Positions 10,809 through 21,600 of a stretch of DNA of 64,000 nt are shown one piece after another. The stretch comes from Symbiodinium natans (lineage: Eukaryota; Sar; Dinophyceae; Suessiales; Symbiodiniaceae). Numbering within the stretch: position 1 is the first letter of the stretch; every line of letters begins with the position of its first letter. The position numbers and the translations under genes are program-made. Below the pieces are notes generated by a model, which was not told the origin of the DNA, ran no database searches, and saw only the letters and a program-made list of their open reading frames with translations. Location of the stretch: positions 436,001 to 500,000 of the forward strand of contig CAJNDS010002346.1 of NCBI GenBank assembly GCA_905221605.1. The letters are read 5' to 3'.

Positions 10809-10980
10809 GTATCAGTCCTTAATCGGATCATAGTAGGGGGTATACCATAATCCCTATTACTAGACCCCAGAGTAACCTTTTGGTTTAGGCCTACAAGGGA
10901 ACCTAGGCCCGAAATAAAGGGAACAAGGGCCTACTCTGGGTCCTAGATTAAGGACTGCTAGTATAAGGGGAACATCCCAA
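10809..10980. mobile_element. A-family element interrupted by a B element
   Basis: The left arm starts CAGTCCTTAATCGGATC (outer end lost against a C element ending at 10807); the right arm is ATTAAGGACTGCTAGTATAA to AACATCCCAA. Split by the B element at 10860-10946. Confidence 0.8.
10860..10946. mobile_element. B-family element nested in an A element, ATTA duplication
   Basis: Ends CTAGACCCCAGAGTAACC and ACTCTGGGTCCTAG. ATTA duplicated at 10856-10859 and 10947-10950; removal rebuilds the A-family sequence CCCTATTAAGGACTG. Confidence 0.85.
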
Positions 10981-11769
10981 AGTGGCTACAGTTATTGGGG
11001 GAGCAGCAAACTTTGGAGCTTTAGCTCCAATGCCCATCAGCCCGAAACCCCCTGAGTTCGAAATCCTGTGAGCAATCGCGAGGTTTGGGGTTTTTAGGGT
11101 TCAGGGTTTCGGGTTCAGGGTTTGGGGTTTAGGGTTTGGGGTTTAGGCCTGAGTGCTCGCCAAGGAAATTAGAATCCTTCCCAAGAACCCTGGCGAAAAA
11201 CCAACGCCTACATCAAGGGCCTTAAGCCCCTACACCCCGAAAACCCCAGCAACGAAAACCGACAAAAACCCAGGCCTAAACCCCATTAAACACTTTAAAA
11301 CAACTTAAACAAATCCTAAAACGACCCTGAAACCTTAACCCTGCCTGGACTTGGCCGTGAGCCCTAAACCCTAAACCCTAGACCATAAACCCTAAACCCT
11401 AAGTCACCTGCAACCCGCATAGAACCAGGATACCCCAAACCTGACCGCTGAACGAGACTTCCCCCCCTGGTAGCCCAGTGACCCATATTAGGGTTTAGGG
11501 TTTAGGGTTTGGGGTTTAGGGTTTAGGGTTTAGGGCTACTATCATCATAAAGGTACCCTTCTTGCAGGGGTGGCGGCTCCTAGAAGCGAGCCCGGAACCC
11601 CCCAAAAGCGGCGAAAGGCCTAAACCCTAAACTTTTAAACCCTAAACCCTAAACCCTAAACCCTGAACCACTGTAGCCACCCGAGTCGCTCCGCTTTAAG
11701 GCTGCTCCTCTTCAGGGGTATAAGGAGGGACCCCTAGAAGGGACCCTTAATCATATTCCCCTATCTAAC

Positions 11770-11950
11770 CCCTATACATATATATATATATATATACATA
11801 TGTGTGTATATATTATATTATATATATATATGTATATATATAAGACATATAGACATATAAACATATATACATATATACATAAATACATATATACATATAC
11901 ACATATATACATCTACACATACATACATATATACATACATACACACCTGA
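11770..11950. repeat. AT-rich microsatellite
   Basis: TATA and ACATATATAC runs, about 180 bp. Similar shorter tracts at 21112-21136, 40696-40755 and 40975-40992. Confidence 0.9.
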
Positions 11951-12319
11951 TATAACTTATAAAGTCCCTATATACCTAAGTAGCCCTTAAATAACCCCCA
12001 AATAACCCCCAAGGTCCCTTGTAAGGGTCGCTCCTTTAGTCACTTGACCCTACACCCTAAACACTGCCCCTGAACGGAAAATCCTGGGTTTAGGGTGCAG
12101 GGATTAGGGTTGAGGGTTGAAATGCAAAATGACGCACTTCTGCTTGTGCTTAGTCTTTCAGGATTTGAGGGGTGGGGGGGGTGGTTGTTCGCGTGCTACC
12201 TAGACAGCCCAACCTTAAGAAGATAAGCCTGGCCTTGTGGGACTCTTTGCATCTAATTACTGAACGATGGTGGCCCGTGAAACCCTCATAACCCCAAGCC
12301 TCTTAAACCCAAGAACCTT

Positions 12320-12464
12320 AGGGTAGTTACATGGTCCCTTTGTGTGGGTCCTTAACAGGGGTCCCCTTATATAACCCTTATGTACCCTATGAAACCCAAA
12401 GCCAATGCTTCAGACCCTTTAACGAAGGTAAGGGGCCATAGTAAGGGACCATGTCACCTCCCTA
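12320..12464. mobile_element. G-family element
   Basis: AGGGTAGTTACATGGTCCCT to AAGGGACCATGTCACCTCCC; lies just downstream of the pseudophosphatase stop codon. Confidence 0.75.
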
Positions 12465-12607
12465 AGAAAGAACAGGAAAACTACCACCTAAAACGAGGAC
12501 CCAACGAGATTCTGGCTCGTTTCAGAACACTGGAGCCATATCGGGCGACTGTTTCGCTGGTGGCGGGTTTTGGTTCGGAGCTGCGGTTCCGCGCAAGCCA
12601 TGAGACA

Positions 12608-12655
12608 TCAGTAAGTCACAAAGGAACACTGCATCTCCGCATTCACCAGCATAAC
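12608..12655 (-). CDS. Exon 20: C-terminal strand and stop
   Basis: Fifteen codons plus [18 protein letters not shown], aligning with A-M-M-S-V-D-E-T-L-M-C-S-F-Q-I-L. The Cys and Phe of the M-C-S-F segment, which line the RVxF regulatory-subunit groove of PP1, are kept. No C-terminal tail follows. Acceptor TAAG|G. Confidence 0.8.
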   Translation of the reverse strand, partial: VMLVNAEMQCSFVTY

Positions 12656-15600
12656 CTTAGGCACATGAGCTTATGGGTTTTGCGAAGGGACCCCTAGAAG
12701 GGACCCTCACTCTATATCCCCTAAGGTCGCTTATAAACGCCCCTCCTTAGTCTCTTCATGAGCGTATGTAGTCAAAGCCACATGGGGGCATGGGGATTCC
12801 AAAGCTGGGTCATGCAAGGGCTTGGGTTTCAGGGTTGGTTGAAGGCTGCATAGGGTCCCCTTGCAGAGCTTGGACGTTAAAAAGGGCTTAGGGTTTTAGC
12901 GCCTGCGGCCTCTAAAATGGGGTGGGGATCATGTATAGAAGCCCTAAACCCTAAACCTAAACCCTTTCGAATGGGTGACGAAGCGTTATGGTTTGAAGCC
13001 TGGAAAGTTCTTGGCGGCCCAAGCATTCAAATATAGGAGCCTATGTACTTGGAGAATGGGTATCGGGTTTTGGGGTCATAAGTTCTACTGGTAGAACTAT
13101 GCGTAAGGGAATTCTAGTAGTAATTCTTCCGACCCCTTTGCATCAATTTGCTTCTGAACCCTCCAAAAAACACAGAATAATACTCCCTACATGCCCTTAC
13201 AGGAAAGAAAAATATCCACCCCCCCCCCCCCCCCCACCCCCCCCCCCCCCCCCACCCCCCACCCCCACCCTCCAACTTACAGGGCGTGTGGGGGAGACTG
13301 CTGGAAACTATTCCATTGCAGAACGCCCACACATCCATTGACCCTACCCCCACCCCATCCCACCCCCCCCGCCCGACCCACCCCCCCCTGCCCGGAAGGG
13401 AAGGGGGGCGGGGTCAGTAAGGCCCGCCAAAGATCTGACACGGCGAAAAGGGAGGGGGCAGGAGACAAGCATATATGAAACCCCACACTGTATGGAGGGC
13501 ACTTTGTTTTTTTTTGGGAGGGGGGGGGGGGTATCGGTTACTCGAACAAGGGAGCACGCAGTTCTCGTTACTGATGGTGATGACGACGATGGCTGATGCT
13601 GATGGAGTTTAGGGTCCATATACATGAGTAGGAACACAAGTAGAAAAGGTGTACATGATTCCAGTTTTAGGGTTCATGTGGTCCCTAGGGTAGTCATAGC
13701 AGTGATGACTGTTATGAATAGCAATGACATTCTGATTGTGATGTTGGGTAGTATCTGCTGTCTGGAAAGGCCGAGCAGCAGCACCCGCATTGTCGAATTC
13801 CCCGCAGTACTTGGCACAGCTAAAGACCGTAACAAGCTTCTGATCTGCAAAATACCTGAGGCTCGGGGGACGACGGGCGACGAGGCGTTTCTGCAACAGC
13901 ATTGCTGAGCTCATACCCGAACAAAAACCACAACGACAAACAGCAGGCAAGAAATTCTCGACTGCTGTAGCAATGGTCTTAAGTCTTGGTGACAGAGTTG
14001 TTGTGGCTCAGGCACTCATAGCCAGCTTCACACACTTGACCACTTCGGCAGATCATATCCAGCTGGTTCTGCTTGAGGAAATTCTCCACAATGTCTTGTC
14101 CAAAGCAGTAGGACACACCCTTGTCCATCTCTGTCCACCCGTTGACGTCAGTCTCTGGCGAAGACCACAACCTAGGAAGCCCAGTAACCATATCATAATC
14201 AAGGGGTTTAGGGTTTAGGGTTTATAGGGTTCAGGGTTCAGGGTTTTGGGCATACCCCCTAACTTGGTAGCCCAGTAACCTCAGTAACCATAATTACAAC
14301 AAGGGTTCTGTTTAGGGTTTGGGGTTTAGGGTTTAGGGTTTAGGGGCCTTTTTGGGGGTTGGCTAGTATATAGGGAAAAAGGGTTCCAATGCGCTACCAA
14401 GCAACAGGTCGCAAATTAGACCGTGGTCAGGAACGTCTGTGGGGCGGGCAATCTCGTTGATTTGATCCTATGTCTGGTCACAAGCAGGAAACGCAAAGGT
14501 TGCTTCATGTGGTTGGGTTTAGGAGTAACCCTAAGCCCGAAACCCTAAACCCTAAACTCTAAAGTTTAGGTAGGGGACGGTGGGCTTAAGTCGAGGGAAT
14601 AGGGGAACGAGGGTCCCTAAACCCTAAACCCTAAACGTCACAAACAATAAAAGAAAAAGGTGACGCACAGGAACCTGGCATCCAGCGTGCGAAGCTCCGG
14701 AGAAAGCCCAGACGACACGCAAAAGATTCGGCTCCTTGGGTTTAGGGTTTAGGGTTTGTAGGGTTTAGGGTTGGTAGCCCAGTAACCATACTACAAAAAG
14801 GGCACCCGTTTTTGGGTTTAGGGCTTTAGGGTGTAGGGTTTAGGGTTTTAAAAGCCCCACATTGAAATTAGGGCACCCTTTTTGGGGTTGGGTACTTTAC
14901 AAGGGAACCTTGAACCCCAACCCTAAACCCTAAACCCTAAACCCAAAAACCTAAACCCTAAACCAAGAAAAAAGGGAGAATTGGGCACCACTTGGGCTAC
15001 CCAGGCTCTGAATCAGAGCACAAAGTGGCATGCAGTTCATTGTTTCTACCTCGGTAGCGCAGAACTTCATCTACCTTCGGGGTCGGAATGATTACGAATA
15101 CGCTTAGGCTCATTGCTATAGTAACCCCGAAAACCCTACTCTAAGTATTCAGGCCCCTGTATTACCACATTTTGGAGTGGGCTTGTACAGGAGCCCTCAA
15201 CCTCTTCCCGTAAACCCTAAGTCCTAAACCCCCAAAGCCCCCTTTTAAGGGCAAAAAAAGGAACTCTTGTGCGTGTCCATAGCTGCAACGCGCTTCCACA
15301 GCTTCACGTTGTACCTGCGCTTGCACTCGTCATAGAAGCCGTATATCCGACTGAGGCTTGAGCACTCCTGGCTTGGGGTTTAGGGTTTAGGGTTTAGGGT
15401 TTAGGGTTTAGGGTTTAGGGTTTAGGGGTTTAGGGTTTAGGGGTTTGGCGTTTCGGGTTCTGCGGCTTCCGGCGTTGCAGGCACCGGGCTGAGGCAACAA
15501 AAACAACTGCTAAACCTCCAAGGCTCGGAGGACCCTAAACCCTAAACCCTAAACCCTAAACCCTAAACCCTGAACCCTAAACCCTAAACCCTAAACCCTA

Positions 15601-18600
15601 AACCCTAAACCCTAAACCCCAAGCCCTAGGTTCTCTTGTTGCCTCTGGCGTGGGCTGCTTCCCCTAAAACTAGCAGTCCTTAATAGGGAATATATACCCT
15701 AAACCCTAAGCCCTAAGCCCTAAGCCTAAACCCTAAACCCTAAACCCTAAACCCTACCCTAAACCGTACCCCCTACTATGAGCATCCCGAAATTAAGGAT
15801 TGCTCGTTTCAGGGGGGGCATCCCAACGTAAGGCCATGACCCCGAAGCAAAATTTTCTTTGGGCCATGACCCCTAGACAAGTTGATTTTTCTTTGGGGGT
15901 GGGGGTTGGGGGCATCTTGACCCAAGGTGAGGATTTAAGCTCTGCAAACCAGAACACAAAGCCCTCAACTCCAACTCCTAACCCCGAAGGTCCATTCACA
16001 CCCCGAAAACTCTAACCCTAAACCCTAGACCCTTAATGTCCTGCCGACCACGGAGCAGAAAGACTTGGTCCGGGTGCTTGCACATGTAACCTCGACGGGG
16101 TGTACATATAGGTGCCAGGGCTTGGGATCTGGGGTTCTGGAGTTCCAGGGCTTTAGGTTTAGGGTTTAAGGTTTAGGGGTTAGGGTTCCAGGGTTTTAGG
16201 GTTTCAGGTTTTAGGGTTCCAGGATTTTAGGGTCCCTGGGTTCTAGGGTTTGGGGTGTTTATGGCCTGGGGCTTATGTGGTTGGGGCCTAGGGTTTTGAA
16301 CCTTACTGGTCCTTTATACGGGAATCCTGAAGATTCGGGGAAAGATATTATATAGCTAGGGCACCTGATTGCCTAATTCTCGGTCAAGAACTGACAAGCA
16401 ACCTTCGCCCAACACCCGCTCTCCCTACAGTACACTCCAAAAAGTTGGAACATCCTTGTCCCCACCCCCCAGGAGGTATACTTAAGGGAATCCCAGCTCT
16501 AGTCATCTTTCTGGCGTTTACTGTAACTAGACCCAAGAGTCACCTAGGAATAGTAACCTAGGAATAGAAAATAGACCTTTTTTGGTTTAAAGGGGCTTAT
16601 AAGGGCACCTGAATCCTAAAAAAAAAGGAATAAGAGCCGACTCAGGGTCCTTGCCCTAAACCCTAAACCCCAAACACCCAAGGCGCAGTAGAGAAGGATC
16701 ACGAGGTCTATGCCACTCTTCTCCACGGCAGATCTTGTTCGACCTGTTGGGACAGCAAGATCTTTGGGGGCTTAGGGTTTCGGGTGCCCTTTCGAACCAA
16801 AGTACATACATCTCCCTATGTTTAGCCACAGCACATACATTTTGCGTGTGTTGCCTTAAGCCTAAGACCTGGACCCTCAGGCTGCAAGCCCTACACCTTG
16901 GAGTTCCGTAGCATTCATTTTTGCCTCCATCATATTTGGCTTTAAAACTCATATGCCAATGAAAAACACATGGTAAGGAAACTATACCGCTCAGCCCAAT
17001 ATTAACTTAGGCATATATCCTTTAAAATAGTCTTAGGATCCTTCTTATGGTCTCAGGCGCTTTCCTTAATTAAGTTGTTTAAGGTTTAGGGTTTAGGGTT
17101 TAGGGTTTCGGGTTTAGGGTTGCGGGCTCTTGGGTTAGAAGTGTACGTTTGTGGCTTGGGCTTTTGGGGTTAAGATCTCGCTTGGTAACTCTTGAGGGAT
17201 GGGAGGGCTTCAATCACCATCCCTAACCCTAAACTCTGAGGTTTAGGGTTAGGGTTTAGGGTTTAGGGTTTAGGCTACACAACCCCAGACGATGTCCCGG
17301 CGGCCTTTGCTCACGTAGTTCCCCAGGAAAAGGTACTTCGCAGGCCCTGGCTCGCCACACCTCCGGGGCGTTCAGGGGTTGCAGGGCTTCAGGGGTTTCG
17401 GGTTTAGGGTTTAGGGTTTAGGGCTACCACATCGAGAGACCCTAAACCCTAAGCCCTGAGCCCTGAGCCCAGGGTTTGGGGTTCTAGGGCTGCTCTTCCT
17501 CGGCCAAGAATGGGCATGCTTCGCGTCCCGAAATAGATCTTGCTTGCGACTTCTGACGACAGCGTTAAGGGTTTAGGGTTTAGGGTTTAGGGTTAGGGGC
17601 CAGGTGGCTTACATCCCTGTAGTCCCTAAACCCTGAACCCTGAACCCTCAACCCTAAACCTCAAACCTTTAACCCTAAACCCTAAACAAACTTTAGGGGC
17701 TTTGTAGGTGCCCCAAGGTGCCACAGATTCCGTGCTAAGAACCAGTAGGCATATCAGGGTCCTTTCTCATTTCCCTGTCATGAGGGACCCTAAACCCTAA
17801 ACCCTAAACCCTAAACCCTAAACCCTAAACCCTAAACCCTAAACCCTAAACCCTAAACCCTAAATCGGGTTTAGGGTCTAGGGGTTAGGGCAATGACAGG
17901 GAGCAGCATTTTTTCCCTAGCTCCAAGCATGTGCTTCATTGCTTCTAGAGGTTTAAAAACACTATATACCCTCAACCCGAAGCCTGAAACCCCAACCCCT
18001 ATAAATCATAAGCCTACAAATGCTAGAGCCTGGGGTTAGGCCAGCCAACAAAGGACTAAAACATTTAAGGGCTACTTAGGTATATAGGGACTTTATAAGT
18101 TATATCAGGTGTGTATGTATGTATATATGTATGTAAACTCCAGGGATGTTGGGGCTCGAGCATCCTCTGCACGCTGGGCCCTGAACAAGTTGTGGGCTGA
18201 GGCTTAGAGAGTTTAGAGGGTGTCTAGCAGTTCTGGGATTCCTAAACCCTAAACCCTAAACCCTAAACCTAAACCCTAACCCCTAACCCCTAACCCCCAA
18301 CCCCCAACCCCTAACCCCTACCCCTAACCCCTAACCCCTAACCCCTAACCCCTAACCCCTAAACCCTAAACCCTAAACCCTAAACCCTAAACCCTAAACC
18401 CTAAACCCTAAACTGAAACCCCCGGCGGGCCTGGTGATGATCTCGTTCAGCTGGTCGATGCAGGAGCTGGTCGTACCACAGACCACCTTGGGTAGCCCAG
18501 CCACCATCTTGTGATAAGGGCACCCCTTCTCTTTGTGTAGGGTTTAGGGTTTAGGGTTTAGGGTTTTAGGTTTAGGGTTTTAGGTTTAGGGTTGGGATCT

Positions 18601-21600
18601 TCCCCCTTATACTAGCAGTCCTGAATGGGGATTAAAGTACCCCCTATTATTGTCCCTATTTCGGGCTGCGAGTACAAGGGGGAACATCCCAAGTTTCGGG
18701 TTTGGGGCTTCATTAGGGTTGCTTTATAAGGGAGCCTTGAGCCCTAAACCCTAAACCCTAAACACTAAACCCTAAACCCTAAACTCTAAACCCTAAACCC
18801 CAAACCCGAACCAAAAAATAGGGGAAAAAGGGTACCACCGGGCTACCAAGCCACCAAGGGCGGCTGGAGCTCCAGGAGGACGGGCTGCTTCATGAAGATG
18901 TCCTTTTTAGAAGGTTTAGGGTTGAGGGTCGAGGGTCGAGGGTTTGAGGTCTAGGGTTCAGGAGCAACCTAAGGAATAACAAGGGTGCCACCTTTTTTGG
19001 TTCAAAGGGGCTTGTAAGAGAGCCCAACCCCCAAAAAGGGAATCAGGGCCAACTCTGGGTCCTAGGGGTTTCGTGTTCCAGGAGGAGGTTGAGGCTTGTA
19101 GGTCGGGATGTTCCCCCTTATACTAACAGTCCTTCATAGGGATTATAGCGCCCTACTTTTCCCGCCCCGACTAAGATTGATAGTATAAGGGGGGAACATC
19201 CCAATTGCCCGAAACCCTAATTAAACCCTAAACCCTAATTAGACCCTAAATCCTAAGCCCTGAACCTCAACTTATAGAGCTTAGGGTGAGGTTTCATGCA
19301 GTTGGAGTAAGCCTTGTGAACCCACTCCGAGACTTCACCCCCCCCCAAAAAAAACACACACACACAAAGAGATAAAATCAACCAATATCTACATATATAT
19401 CTATATATATATATATATACATACACATATTCTTCCTTAGTATGGCAATACAGAGAATCGCAGCTTTGATCCTTGGAGGTTTCTTAAGCAAGTAGCAGTG
19501 ATAGCGGCCAAGCTCGATGCCCTAGCACCGATCTGATGCTGCGGCTTAGGGTTTAGGGCTTAGGGCTTAGGGTTTAGGGTTTAGGGTTTAGGGTTGAGGC
19601 TTAGGGTTTAGGGTACAAAGTTCAGTTACAGGCCTTAGTGCACCCACTTAAGGTCGAAACCCTGGAGAATGGTCTTGAATCCTAAGCCCTTCACCCTCAA
19701 AACGGAGCCCTCACACTTCCCTAGACCTTCCCAGATAGCTCACTTAAGGAATCTATTTTCTTAGTCTAGGTTTGTCCAGTAAAGGGTTTAAACCCTAAAC
19801 CCCTAAACCCTGAACATTTTGGATGAAGGGGCTTGTAATACAATGATTCGTCCCCCTGGAAGATGGGAAGAAAGGGGATACGACTGGGCACTACAGGTCC
19901 TATTATTAAGGGTTTAGGGTTTGGGGTTCAGGGTCTGCGTCCCAGGCCTGTGCCAAAGCGCAGACCTCTCGAATCTCCGTCTCTTTCAATCCGGCCTGTT
20001 GGAGTGTAGGGGAGGAGCGCAGCTGTCTTGAAACGGTTCGGAGTTCGGGGCTCTCCGGGTGTAGGGATGTCGGGTTTTTTGCGGGGAGGAGCGCAGCTCT
20101 CTCAAAGTAGCAGCACAGCCCTGGCTCAAGATGTACGACGGTCCGAGCAAGTAGCCAGCGCACTTTGGTGTGTAGAAGGGAACAATGCCCTTGTTTTTGT
20201 TGAGGTTTAGAAGAGAATCCTAGGCCCTACAATGCGCGAGAGGGCATCCTCGCGCGCTGCCGGTTCCCCCTTCCAGGTTTTCGAAGAGAAAAAACCCGGG
20301 CAGGAGCAGATAGTTGATAGAGGAGCACTCAGATCCTGAGCCTCGGAACAAAGTTTAGGGTTTAGGGTTTAGGGTTTAGGGTTTAGGGTTTAGGGTTTAG
20401 GGTTTAGGGTTTAGGGACAACACCCTCATCACCCCAGAACTTGGAAAGCTGGCAAGCCACCATGCCGCGATAGCCCCGAACACTCCTAACCATACTAAAC
20501 AATACGGGCACAAGTTTTGGTTTGGATACTTTACTTGGAACCTTGAACCAACATAAGGGACGAAAGGTAGCACTGTGATACCAAGGCCCTAAACCCTAAA
20601 CTTTACCGTCCCCTAACCCCGAAACCCAAAACTCTGAAGCCTTCGATCGGTCGGCCTTATCTTCCCTAAGCAAAGCGATGCGCCCGTCGAAATCGACACC
20701 TGGGTGGAGCTTGGGACCGGGGGGTGAGGGTTTAGGGTTTAGACCCTAAACCCTAAACCCTAAACCCCAAGCCCAAAACCCAAAACCCAAAACCCTAAAG
20801 GTTTCGGGTGGGGATCCTTTGGGGGGGAATACGGTCTAGGGAACAGGCGCCCGAAACCAACCCAAAGCCACTGGCTTTGGCTGCGGCCCCTGGATGGTTG
20901 TCCAACCTTCAAAAACTAGGGTTGAGGGTTTAGGGTTTAAGGTTTAGGGGACATGGTGACCAGAAATCAAGTGAAACATGTTGAGAAAACCGAGGGGGTT
21001 GCCTGATTTGTGGTACAGGAGCTATATTCGGATGCGGGTGCCCCTTCTGGGCTGGGTTGCAGCTTATGAGCGGGTGGTGGGGCTGGGCTGGGGCGTTATA
21101 TAAGGAGGATGGATATACATATATATATATATATGTAGAATTCCCCTGAATAATAGTTGGTATCATGCATAACAGGGAGGGAAGCAAGTCTGCCACAACT
21201 TTGTATGAGGCGCTCTTGGCCACCATGTAAACAGACACGGGTCCAGTCCACCCCAGTTGCTGGCAGGTCTGCGAATCGTTGAGCGCTTGGTCCTCAAGTG
21301 AACGAAACCCATGAAAAAGGGCGCCCTTTTTGGCTTAAAGAGGCTTATAAGGGGAACCTAAACACCAAAAAAAAAGAAATAAGGGCGCACTCCGGGTCCT
21401 AGAACCTCTTCTAATCCAAGCCATGGCCACTTTCCATTCTGAACAGCCAGTCGCTTAAGCTAGGTAGCCCTCCTAGTTCCCTAAACAACAACTTCCAACC
21501 GTAAACCCTAAACCCTAAACCCTAAACCCTAAACCCTAAACCCTAAACCCGAAAGGTCATGGCTAAGGTCCTGGTAAGTCAGGGCCTGCAGCATCACCGA

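Noticed and set aside
13099-13478. Proline-rich and glycine-rich open frames
   Set aside because: Translations of C-run and G-run tracts; the same applies to 44708-45070 and 5797-6180.
17500-17960. Pieces in intron 9 that weakly resemble PP1 (for example a frame with ICGTLGHLQ at about 17710-17745 and [14 protein letters not shown] near 17905-17955)
   Set aside because: Exons 9 and 10 join in phase without them and already cover the matching PP1 region, so these look like chance or decayed sequence.
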